From: Chloroflexota bacterium
Lineage (GTDB): Bacteria > Chloroflexota > Limnocylindria > Limnocylindrales > CSP1-4
Length of the DNA: 42,152 bases
NCBI GenBank assembly: GCA_021812735.1
Contig: JAKAMV010000004.1
Location: 1 to 42,152 of the forward strand
Reading direction: 5' to 3'
Positions 15,333 through 22,450 of the stretch are shown here, in pieces. The position numbers and the translations under genes were made by a program. The notes beneath the pieces were generated by a model. The model worked only from the letters and a program-made list of their open reading frames with translations, did no database searches and was not told the DNA's origin. Each line of letters starts with the position of its first letter. Within the stretch, counting starts at the first letter, position 1.

Positions 15333-15842
15333 ATGGGCTGGTACGGCACGGAGCGCGAGAACTACTACGACACGGCGCAGGTATGCCTGAGCGGTCACAT
15401 GGTCAACTCGAGGTCGTCGAGCAGCCCCCAGCACAACGAATCGTTCTGCGAGAAATGCGGCAGAACGACCACGACCACCTGCGCGTCATGCGGTGCGGCC
15501 ATCCGCGGCTACTACCACAGTTCGGTCGTCGTTATTGGGGGCGCCGAGGAACAAGCCCCGACCTTCTGTTACTCGTGCGGCGGCTCGTTCCCTTGGACCG
15601 ATGCGAAGCTCGCCGCCGCGCGAGAGCTCGCAGACGAGATGGATGGTCTGAGCGACGAGGAGAAGGAGCGCCTCAAGGCAAACCTCGCCGATCTCGTCGC
15701 GGAGACGCCACGGACCGAGGTCGCGGTCATCCAAACGAAGAAGCTGCTCGCCAAGGCCAGAGGCGAGGCGGTCGGTCTATTCGTAGACGTGCTCAGGCAG
15801 CTCGCACGTGAGGCCGTCAACGGTGCCCTCTTCGGACCCTGA
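15333..15842 (+). CDS. DUF2321 zinc-binding protein
   Basis: A 169-residue protein with a good ribosome-binding site (AGGAGA, 8 bases before ATG). It matches DUF2321 along its length: NYYDTAQVCLSGHMVN, then zinc ligands in FCEKCG, TCASCG, IRGYYH and FCYSCGGSFPWTDAK, giving three CXXC knuckles, followed by a helical C-terminal half (LADEMDGLSDEEKERLK, TKKLLAKARGEAVGLFVDV). The family's function is unknown to me. It is the last gene of the casposon, ending 22 bases before the right terminal repeat, and would be read out towards the flanking DNA. Confidence 0.85.
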   Translation: MGWYGTERENYYDTAQVCLSGHMVNSRSSSSPQHNESFCEKCGRTTTTTCASCGAAIRGYYHSSVVVIGGAEEQAPTFCYSCGGSFPWTDAKLAAARELADEMDGLSDEEKERLKANLADLVAETPRTEVAVIQTKKLLAKARGEAVGLFVDVLRQLAREAVNGALFGP

Positions 15843-15864
15843 ACGCACGCCCCCCAAGCGCGGC

Positions 15865-15898
15865 AGCGGCAACTTCTGGATGGTCTAACTACTACCCC
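15865..15898 (-). repeat. Casposon right terminal inverted repeat
   Basis: Read inward on the minus strand it starts GGGGTAGTAGTTAGA, then a 7-bp variable block, then GAAGTTGCCGCT, matching the left end at 29 of 34 positions. Confidence 0.92.
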
Positions 15899-15913
15899 GT
15901 CAACGAGGGGGCG
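15899..15913. repeat. Casposon target-site duplication, right copy
   Basis: GTCAACGAGGGGGCG, identical over 15 bp to 2091-2105, immediately outside the right terminal repeat. Confidence 0.93.
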
Positions 15914-15947
15914 AGCGTAGTAGATGGGCCAGCGCGAAGTTGCCGGG
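15914..15947 (+). repeat. Third casposon terminal repeat, abutting the right target duplication
   Basis: GTAGTAG (15917-15923), exactly 12 bases, then GAAGTTGCCG (15936-15945) reproduces the spacing and both conserved blocks of the casposon ends, in the orientation of a left end facing right. It directly follows the 15-bp duplication. It is best read as the left end of an older casposon at the same site. No matching right end was found further right. Confidence 0.75.
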
Positions 15948-16314
15948 CTGGCCGCCATCAACAACGCCGTCTGGGGGCAAACCACTCGGAGTCGATCTGC
16001 GGCCCTACGGTCCTGCCCCAGGGTTGACTCGAGCCGTGCCACGACCGCTGTCGGCGACATAAGCGGGGAATAAGGGACACGGCCTAGCGTCTCGCCAGTC
16101 GCTCTTCGGGCTGCGGCCGATAGATCCGCCCGGCCGAGGAACACGGCGACGAACGCAGGGGAGAGACGCTGGACCGTGAACTTCGAACACTGTCCGGCGG
16201 GGTTGCTCTGCCTAGCAGGCCCAATTGGTCCGTGCCTGTCGTCGCATCTGCCGGTCGGTCTGCCGAGCGCGCGCCCACGCACAGGTGCACTTCCCGTCAG
16301 AGGAGAACCTCTTC
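15948..16314. other. Intergenic stretch right of the casposon, nothing recognised
   Basis: About 365 bases following the third terminal repeat. I find no gene, no second right-end repeat and no array. Confidence 0.5.
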
Positions 16315-16890
16315 GTGGCAAACCGAGCATCTCGTCCAGTTGTTGCGATCGCGCTAGGGCTCATGCTTCTGATCACGGCATCCCCGGTGGCAGCCGCAGG
16401 TCCCAAGGGGACGCCGTCCGCCGTGGACGCCGCGGGAGGCGCCGGGGGTGCAGCTCAGACGACCTCAGCTGCCGCGACATCATCGGTCGAGCTGAACCCA
16501 TGGGGGTGTACCACCACGACCGACAACCCGCATCTGTCGACCCACTTCCCCGGGACCGTTGCGGCGCACGGCTACCACAGCTGCACCGGGTACTGGGGGA
16601 CGAACTACAGCATCCCCACATGGCCCGACTACCAGACGCTTGAGGTATGGCTCTATTACGAGAGCTGCTTCCTCATCTTCTGCGGGTGGAACCAAGTCGA
16701 CCACTGGGCCTCTGGCGCCAACTACGTCGCTACCAAGTTGGACTGGGTTGTCGAGGCCAACTGCAACAACAGCAACAGCACTCGCTGGCGGATCTACGCG
16801 GCCGGCTCCTCCTACGGTTTCGGGGGCTCGTCGAAGCAGCTCTACACGTCATCGTCCGAGAAGATCGCCACGGTGGGGTGTGGCCACTAG
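16315..16890 (+). CDS. Small secreted protein of unknown function
   Basis: About 191 residues from GTG 16315, which is preceded by AGGAGA at 16301-16306. The N-terminus is a classical signal peptide: basic ANRASRP, hydrophobic VVAIALGLMLLITA, cleavage near SPVAAAG. The mature part starts with an Ala/Gly/Ser-rich linker and continues as a domain rich in Trp, Tyr, Asn and paired Cys (NPWGCTTTT, YHSCTGYWG, ESCFLIFCGWN, EANCNNSNSTRW, ATVGCGH). The even spacing of six or more cysteines suggests disulfide bonds outside the cell. I do not recognise the family. It lies in the zone that would belong to the older casposon if the third terminal repeat is real. Confidence 0.72.
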   Translation: MANRASRPVVAIALGLMLLITASPVAAAGPKGTPSAVDAAGGAGGAAQTTSAAATSSVELNPWGCTTTTDNPHLSTHFPGTVAAHGYHSCTGYWGTNYSIPTWPDYQTLEVWLYYESCFLIFCGWNQVDHWASGANYVATKLDWVVEANCNNSNSTRWRIYAAGSSYGFGGSSKQLYTSSSEKIATVGCGH

Positions 16891-16964
16891 TTAGCTCTCG
16901 ACTGTCATCGCCGGTCGCCCGCTGCGTGGGCGACCGGCGGCGCCTGCATGCGTCGCGCTCCTGC

Positions 16965-17663
16965 TCAGGCGTTGATGATGTCTTCGCCCGAGCTGATGCC
17001 GTCAGCCGACGAGACCTCCCACGCCTCGATGCGGGCTTCGGCTGTCAGGGAGGACACGAGAGATCGTGAGCCGCCGACATATGTCGAGTCTTGATCGACA
17101 TCGCTGGCCACGAACCAGGCGCGGTCGGCTGGGAAGATCAAGCTTGGCGGTTCCCGCCTGAAGTTGCCGCTCGGTCCAGTCCAGCCGAGGGATCCGACTG
17201 CGCTAAGAGGTCCGGCCAACGCGAGATACGTCCGTTCCGGCAGGACGATGGTCGGTAGCGTGCCCAAGGCCGCAGCCCAGGAGTACCCCTCCCAAACTCC
17301 GAACACCACGTCCCTTGGCGTGCGCGTGTGCGCCGATAGGTGGACGCACAGAGCGTCAAGCACGAACAGCGGCGCTCTGCCCAGGTCCGGAGGCTGAACA
17401 TATGGCGCCGTTGTCCGCGGGGCGGAGTCGGAGGGAACTGCAATGCGGTCGAACTCGGCGAGGGAATGCATGCGCCGCCCCGACCATCGGGCCACGGCTT
17501 CCCACCGAACGGACTCGCCATCGCGGCCCCACGCGGGGTGGAGTACCCGTGCGTACGCCGCGAAGCCTGCGGGAACGAGGGACGCGACCTGGAACGCACC
17601 GAAGGGTCCGATCCCATGCTGGACCCACTCGACGTTCGGGTCGGCAACTGCAGGCCGCAGCAC
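16965..17663 (-). CDS. Conserved hypothetical protein
   Basis: A 232-residue protein from GTG 17663 that has the look of a conserved high-GC family: PNVEWVQHGIGPFGAFQVAS, LVPAGFAAYARVLHPAW, a central PPDLGRAPLFVLDALCVHL, VVFGVWEGYSW, and near the C-terminus PSLIFPADRAWFVASDVDQD, STYVGGSR. The Trp/Gly/Asp-rich motifs are typical of globular cytosolic proteins and no signal or membrane segment is present. No activity can be assigned. It stands alone, converging with the secreted protein gene. Confidence 0.75.
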   Translation of the reverse strand: MLRPAVADPNVEWVQHGIGPFGAFQVASLVPAGFAAYARVLHPAWGRDGESVRWEAVARWSGRRMHSLAEFDRIAVPSDSAPRTTAPYVQPPDLGRAPLFVLDALCVHLSAHTRTPRDVVFGVWEGYSWAAALGTLPTIVLPERTYLALAGPLSAVGSLGWTGPSGNFRREPPSLIFPADRAWFVASDVDQDSTYVGGSRSLVSSLTAEARIEAWEVSSADGISSGEDIINA

Positions 17664-17931
17664 TCAGTCCTCCTGCTCGCCAGCGTCGATCCACATAGCC
17701 AGCGTGCGCCTTCTAGGGAGTCTAGAGCCCTCGGCCACTGTCCGGGCGGCATCCGCGCCACACGTAGCCGGCCAGGAGGCGGCGCAGTCTACTAGCAGGC
17801 TCCGGCGCAACTTCGCCGAGCCCGCGGCGACCGCAACACGTGGACGGGTCCTGGCCGTCCCGTGCAAGGGCGGGCCACGCAGCTCTGCGCGATGTTCCTG
17901 AGCCCCCGGCCTTCGCTGTGGTCAAGGGGGT
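17664..17931. other. Intergenic stretch, nothing recognised
   Basis: About 270 bases without a credible gene in any frame. Confidence 0.5.
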
Positions 17932-18243
17932 TAGCCACTCCGCGGTCTTGCGTCAGACCTCGAAGCCGATTGGGACGAGACTCCGAGTACGACCAAGAGC
18001 GAGCGGGTGGTCGAGCTCACCGGGTATCTTGACCGCCGCGGTCGGTTGAGTGATTTGCTCGATGTGGTCGACAGGGACCGTCTTGGGCTGCTCGACTCGT
18101 TCCACGAGAGCTGGCTGACCAGCCTCTTCGCCGCGGAGGGGGGAATCGGTCCCGCGGCCACTCAAGCGGTCAGGAATGCGGGCTCTTCGCTCGCCACAAC
18201 TTGTCGCGCTGCCGTGCTCGCGCCTCGAGTTGTCTTCGTATAG
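17932..18243 (+). pseudogene. Effector-associated domain fragment
   Basis: The plus frame reads RGLASDLEADWDETPSTTKS, then ERVVELTGYLDRRGRL and SDLLDVVDRDR. The pattern of a D/W acidic loop, a Lys/Ser turn, then ELxxYLxRRGRLxxLLxVV matches the second half of effector-associated (death-like adaptor) domains seen at the N-termini of bacterial conflict-system proteins. The frame is closed by stops at 17899 and 17929, so the first helices are missing, and no effector domain follows: the frame soon runs into the antisense of the rel fragment. A decayed remnant is the simplest reading. Confidence 0.5.
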
Positions 18244-18910
18244 CGGCAACATCGCCCACATATGGCTGGAACTTCCGTTGCTGCCGAGGGGAGTTCCCTG
18301 CTTCGCGGTACACCCAGTGGGCTGCGAGTCCGTACTCGGCGACTTCGTGCATTGCGTGGGTCCGCAGCTGCACCTCGACCAATCGATCCTCGAATTCGAT
18401 AGTCGTATGGATCGACTGGTAACCGTTGGGCTTCGGTCGTTCGATCCAGTCCCGGTAGAGCTTCCCCGCCTCGTAGACGCCCGAGACGAGGCCGAAGTGC
18501 CGGCTAAGTGCGCCAAGAGCCGCGTAGCAGTCCGCCTCAGACCTAGTGATAATCCGCACGCCCGTCGCGTCGTTCACTTCGGCGATCTGCATGCCCTGGC
18601 GGACTTTCCTGCTCAGTCCGTGGATGTGCTTCGGCCGACCCGTTATGTCGGCGGCGAGCCCCTCGCTCGCCAAGGCGGCACGTATCGCCGCTATCGCGCG
18701 GTTGGTTCGGGCCAGCCTCTCCGACAGTCTCTCCCGGAGGTCGTCCGCGATCGCAGCGAAGAGTGCAGGCTCGAGGATCTTCAGCGACGCATCTTCCATT
18801 TCCGCCTTGACAGTCCACAGTCCCACGGCTTCAGCGACAGGTGCAAATGTGTCGAGCGTGCCGCGCGCGATCCGCTTCTTGGTCTCGTCGTCCATACCGA
18901 TCGTGCCCAC
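18170..18910 (-). CDS. RelA/SpoT synthetase-domain protein lacking HD and C-terminal domains
   Basis: About 246 residues with a clear (p)ppGpp synthetase domain: RIARGTLDTFAPVAEAVGLW, LEPALFAAIADDL, DITGRPKHIHGLSRKVRQG, VNDATGVRIITRSEADCYAA, RPKPNGYQSIHTTI, VEVQLRTHAMHEVAEYG, LAAHWVYREAG. The start keeps the linker that normally follows the HD hydrolase domain, but the HD domain itself is absent, and so are TGS and ACT. Starts at GTG 18910 or ATG 18895. The IS110 transposase begins 18 bases beyond, on the other strand, so the gene was probably truncated by the insertion. It could still make alarmone if expressed, or be a pseudogene; sequence alone does not decide. Confidence 0.75.
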   Translation of the reverse strand: MGTIGMDDETKKRIARGTLDTFAPVAEAVGLWTVKAEMEDASLKILEPALFAAIADDLRERLSERLARTNRAIAAIRAALASEGLAADITGRPKHIHGLSRKVRQGMQIAEVNDATGVRIITRSEADCYAALGALSRHFGLVSGVYEAGKLYRDWIERPKPNGYQSIHTTIEFEDRLVEVQLRTHAMHEVAEYGLAAHWVYREAGNSPRQQRKFQPYVGDVAAIRRQLEARARQRDKLWRAKSPHS

Positions 18911-18927
18911 GGGAGGCGGAGGCGTAG

Positions 18928-19947
18928 GTGCTGCAGGCGATCGGGATCGACACGCACAAGGCCACGCTCGCGGCGTGTGCCGTGGCCGAGCTCGGCCGGC
19001 CGGTGGCCGAGCGGACGTTCGCGAACGATCGTGCGGGCCATGCGGCGCTGCGCGATCGGGCCCGCGCCGTGGCCCCGGGCACCCGGATCGGGGTCGAGGG
19101 CTCGGGCGGCTTCGGCGCGGCAGCCGCGCGCTCGCTGCTGGCCGCGGGCGAGGACGCCGTCGAGGTGCCCGCGCAGCCCAGCCACAGGGAGCGCTCCCGC
19201 GCCAGGCGTGCCGGCAAGAGCGACCCCGGCGACGCCCTCGCCATCGCCCGGGTGACGCTCCGCGAGCCCGCGCTCCCGCCCGTGCGGACCGCCGGCCCGA
19301 CCCGCGAGCTCCAGCTGCCCGTCGAGGCGAGGGAGGACGCGGTGGCCGAGGCGACCCGGGTCCGCAACCGGGTCCACGCCGACCTCCTGGTCCTCGCGCC
19401 GGGCCATGCGGCGGCCGCCGCCAACCTGGTGGCGCTCCGCCGCCGGCGGGCGGTCGGTCGCCTCCCGCGCGGGCAGGCGGACGTCCACGCCGGCCTCGCC
19501 CGGGACCGCCTGGCGCGCCTCGGCCGGCTCATGGCGGAGGCGCGGGCACTCGAGACTCGGATCGGGGACCTCGTCCAGGGCCACCCGCTGCTCTCCCTCC
19601 CTGGCGCGGGGGCGCTCACGACGGCCAGGCTCATCGGCGAGGCGGGCGACATGCGCCGCTTCCGGTCGGCCGACGCGTTCGCGATGCTCGCCGGCGTGGC
19701 GCCCATACCCGCCAGCTCGGGGCAGACCTCCAGGATGCGCCTCAACCGCGCCGGCAACCGCCAGCTCAACAGGACGCTCCACACGATCGCGCTCACCCAG
19801 GCCTGGCACCACCCGCCCGCCCGGGCATTCGTCGCCCGCAGGCGCGCCGAGGGCAAGACCTGGCGGGAGGCGATCCGCGCCCTCAAGCAGCACCTGGCGC
19901 GGGTTGTGTTCCGGCTGCTCGCGACTGGATCGCCGACGAGGGCTTGA
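18928..19947 (+). mobile_element. IS110-family transposase (insertion sequence)
   Basis: A 339-residue DEDD transposase. The RuvC-like N-terminal half shows GIDTHKATLAACAV (first Asp), VEGSGGFGAA (Glu) and KSDPGDALAIARV (two Asp). The C-terminal Transposase_20 half shows LLSLPGAGALTTARLIGE, FRSADAFAMLAGVAPIPASS, NRAGNRQLNRTLHTIAL and a Ser nucleophile region near SSGQTSRMR. All parts are present in one frame, so the protein looks intact. IS110 elements have no long terminal inverted repeats and carry a guide (bridge) RNA in a noncoding end. Only 18 bases separate the start from the rel fragment, so the bridge RNA, if present, would have to lie in 19948-20200. Exact element ends cannot be seen. 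Confidence 0.9.
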
Positions 19948-20297
19948 CAAGTAGGAGCTTGATCTTCTGGCCAGCCGACCGCACTAGTTGGATCGAGACG
20001 TCTCAAGCCATCATCTTCCGGAACATCGACGGGGCCGTCACGACGGCTCAAGATGGCGATCACGTTGTTGTCGGCGTCGGCGGTGACAGCTCGGCCGAAA
20101 GCGGCGTGCCGGGTAACGACTGGGCGGGACGGATGGAGTGGGTGTCGGCCCCGGGGCCATCCTGCTTCCTCGATCGTCGGTGGGGCGTGGGGGATCTCAG
20201 GCGATGACCATTCGCGCGGAGTGTGCTCGCGGAGACGCGGGAGCCTCCCGTATTCCGGGAGGCTCCCGGGGAGAACGGGAGTAGGCACGACGGCGTC
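19948..20297. other. Noncoding stretch after the IS110 gene
   Basis: No gene recognised. It may hold the right noncoding end of the IS110 element, including a bridge RNA, but I cannot define a structure by eye. Confidence 0.4.
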
Positions 20298-20485
20298 GCC
20301 GACCCACCGCCGCGCCCGTGCAGGTGGGGCAGGTGCCGTCGGGCGAGTTGAAAGAGAAGGGACGGGGCTCCAGCTCGTCCATCGTGGTGCTGTCGTAGGG
20401 GCAGGAGCAGCGCTCGCCGTACCGGTGCTCGTCGAAGGACAGCGGCTCGCCCTCTCGAGGGACGGGCGCCACGACAGTCACGCCC
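20298..20485 (-). pseudogene. uvrA fragment
   Basis: The minus frame reads EGVTVVAPVPREGEPLSFDE, then CSCPYDSTTMDELEPRPFSF and NSPDGTCPTCTG. The CPxC-like pair, ELEPRxFSFNSP and GxCPxC are diagnostic of the zinc-bearing region of the UvrA excinuclease subunit. Only about 60 residues are left; sequence before and after is not UvrA-like. It is a remnant, probably a leftover of a larger gene broken by the rearrangements around the IS element. Confidence 0.7.
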
Positions 20486-20596
20486 TCGCCCAGGCTGCAG
20501 GCCGAGCCCTCGTACCCCTCGGCGCGGCGCAGGCATGCCGCCAGGCCTGCGTCTTCGCTGCAATCGCCGGGGGGAGCCCAGTTCGGGACCGTCGGC

Positions 20597-21241
20597 TCAG
20601 GGGCCCCAGCGGTACAGGGGGTGCAGCTCGGCCCAGCCGCTGTGGTCGAGGTCGAGCACGTACCGGCCCTCCATCCAGACGTGGTCGCCCACGGCGGGGA
20701 AGCTGTTGGGCAGCGGGTCGGGGTCGGACCAGCAGACGTCGACCGCATCGGCCTGGCTCACCCTGCCCACGCACACCGGCTCGATCACGAGGTCACCCAG
20801 CTCCTCGCCCTGGTTGGCCGGCCGCAGGAGGCTGCGGTACGGCCCGTCGAGCGCCAGCAGGATGTGGAGGTCGCCGTCGGCCTCGCGGCGGACCGCCTCG
20901 ACGGTGCCCCAGACCCGGACGCAGGCCCGCACCACCTGCAGCCGCCACGGGTGGTAGACATAGCGGTCCTGATCGGTCGGCCTGCAGGCGGCGGTCTTGG
21001 GGCTCGGCGTGGCGCGCGCGATGGCCCGCGAAGGCTTCGGTGTGGCGACGGCCGAAGTCGAGGCATCCGGGGCCGCCGACGCGCCGACGCCATCGTCGGT
21101 CGCCTCGCTCGAGTTCGTCACCGTCGAGCCGGGCGACGATTCAGCCGAGCCTGCGTTCGAGGACCCGATCGCGTACAGCGCAGCGAGCGCGACAACCACG
21201 ATCAGGGCGGCCGGCCGGCGAGATGGCGACGATCGGGCCAC
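20597..21241 (-). CDS. Exported OB-fold-like protein
   Basis: A 214-residue protein with an N-terminal signal or anchor (RRPAALIVVVALAALYAIGS), a Ser/Thr/Ala-rich linker to about residue 80, and a compact domain: RYVYHPWRLQVVRACVRVWG, TVEAVRREADGDLHILLALD, PYRSLLRPANQ, LVIEPVCVG, VGDHVWMEGRYVLDLDHSGW, AELHPLYRWGP. The order of strands, the ACVRVWGTV start and the DHGW-AELHP end fit a family of secreted OB-fold-like proteins of unknown role. The Cys pairs could form disulfides. It is transcribed alone, next to the uvrA remnant, and is probably chromosomal. Confidence 0.75.
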   Translation of the reverse strand: MARSSPSRRPAALIVVVALAALYAIGSSNAGSAESSPGSTVTNSSEATDDGVGASAAPDASTSAVATPKPSRAIARATPSPKTAACRPTDQDRYVYHPWRLQVVRACVRVWGTVEAVRREADGDLHILLALDGPYRSLLRPANQGEELGDLVIEPVCVGRVSQADAVDVCWSDPDPLPNSFPAVGDHVWMEGRYVLDLDHSGWAELHPLYRWGP

Positions 21242-21574
21242 GGGATCCCTTGCGACAGGTCGGCGCTCCGGCCCTGCGGCGGATCATACTCCGTGGTTCG
21301 GTGCCGAGGCGGAGCGCGCCCCGTGCCCGTGCCCGTGCCCGCGGCGCACCGCTCCGCGGGCCGGCGCATCGCGCCTTCCTGGGGTCATTCACGGGACGGC
21401 GCTGTGCGCCAGCACAGCGCCCGGCCGGCCATCGCGAGCACACAATAGGCCACCCAGCGGGTGGAATGGAGGCGCAGGCGCCCGTAAGGCCGCTCAGTGG
21501 CCGATCGCGTTCGCCACGCCGTGGCCGCGCCGTGCCGTGCGCCGCGCCGTGCCGTGCGCCGTGGCTGCGCTCGG
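21242..21574. other. Intergenic stretch, low-complexity
   Basis: About 330 bases. It contains GTGCCC and GCCGTGC-type short tandem words (about 21320-21345 and 21520-21560). No gene or terminator is clear. Confidence 0.45.
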
Positions 21575-22180
21575 CTACCCCTCGGAGACCGCGAACGCCA
21601 CCGTGCGGCCGTGCACCTGGGCGAGTGCCATCCAGACCTTGACCATCTCCTCGAGGACCTTGGCGTTGGGCAGGCCGCCAGCGTCCTCGGCCCGGAAGCC
21701 GATCTCGGACGCCAGCGCCATGGCCACCCGCTTGGCGTCGGCGTCGTCGCCCGCGACGAACATGGCGGCGGGAACGGCCCGAGCGGCGGCGGACGGGTAG
21801 TTCTCGAAGCCGATGGTGTTGAACGCCTTCGCAAGCTTCGCGCCCGGCAGCAGCTGCACCAGATCCTGGGTGGTCGAGTGCGCAGTGGCTTCGGCGTCGA
21901 AGCGGTTCATGGCGTCGATCACGATCCGCCCGGCCAGGGAGGGCAGCTCGCCGACCGTCGCGTTGATCGCCACCGGCCGCACGGCGAAGACCACCACGTC
22001 CGCGCCGTCGACCGCCTCGCCCGGCGGGAGCGCCACCGCGTCGGGGATCTCCGCAAGCGCCAGCTGGGTCTTGGTGCTGTCGGGATCGCGCACGCCGAAC
22101 ACGACGTCATGGCCCACCGCCGCGAACGCCTTGCCCAAGCCGCCCCCGACGTTGCCGGCTCCGAGGATCGCGATTCGCAT
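21575..22180 (-). CDS. NADPH-dependent F420 reductase-like oxidoreductase
   Basis: A 201-residue Rossmann protein. It opens with the dinucleotide-binding motif MRIAILGAGNVGGGLGKAFA, continues with VVFGVRDPDS, VVFAVRPVAI, VIDAMNRF and the conserved AKAFNTIGFENY, and ends with helices KVLEEMVKVWMALAQVHG. This is the pattern of the F420-dependent NADP reductase / YrxY-type NAD(P)-binding family. The substrate is not clear from sequence; F420 or another hydride carrier is possible. ATG at 22180 is preceded on the minus strand by a purine-rich stretch (GGAGGCAGCC). It diverges from the large signalling gene at 22451. Confidence 0.85.
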   Translation of the reverse strand: MRIAILGAGNVGGGLGKAFAAVGHDVVFGVRDPDSTKTQLALAEIPDAVALPPGEAVDGADVVVFAVRPVAINATVGELPSLAGRIVIDAMNRFDAEATAHSTTQDLVQLLPGAKLAKAFNTIGFENYPSAAARAVPAAMFVAGDDADAKRVAMALASEIGFRAEDAGGLPNAKVLEEMVKVWMALAQVHGRTVAFAVSEG

Positions 22181-22450
22181 GGCTGCCTCCGCACGGCCCG
22201 GCGCCCAGCGGCGCCGCCTCCCCCCATTCTGGCCCGCCCGTGGACGTCATGCAGCCCCCAAGTCGGGCAATCGGGCGCCCAGGTCGCCGCCGTGCGCCGC
22301 CGCGTGGCGCGCTCCCCGCGTCCAGTCGACCGATCAGGGGGGGACCTCTGTACCGTCGATTCCGCGACCGCCGGCCGCGTAAGGTGCGCGCAGGCACCTC
22401 GGCGACGGCTGCCTTGGTGCCTCCGGTTCCGGGGGCCCCGAAGTCCAGAC

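Larger units (their letters stand above)
2106..15898. mobile_element. Casposon (Cas1-driven self-synthesising transposon), 13,793 bp
   Basis: The element is bounded by 34-bp terminal inverted repeats (2106-2139 and 15865-15898) and flanked by a perfect 15-bp direct duplication. Inside are a Cas1-family integrase (4399-6006), a family B DNA polymerase (7911-11155), an HNH-type protein (7486-7914) and HTH proteins, the recognised gene set of casposons, with no cas2, effector cas gene or CRISPR array in the window. Cargo: unknown protein at 2166-3023, DUF3800, XRE repressor, glutamic peptidase, small ORFs, a DUF2321 protein and a tRNA-like gene. Gene directions diverge from about 6940-7027. The polymerase frame is interrupted, so autonomy is doubtful. 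Assignment to casposons is strong; the closest casposon family (family 2-like by gene content) is inference. Confidence 0.93.

Noticed and set aside
17157..17175. GAAGTTGCCGCTCG word identical to the inner part of the casposon left end
   Set aside because: It lacks GTAGTAG at the required 12-base distance and lies inside the coding region of the gene at 16965-17663.
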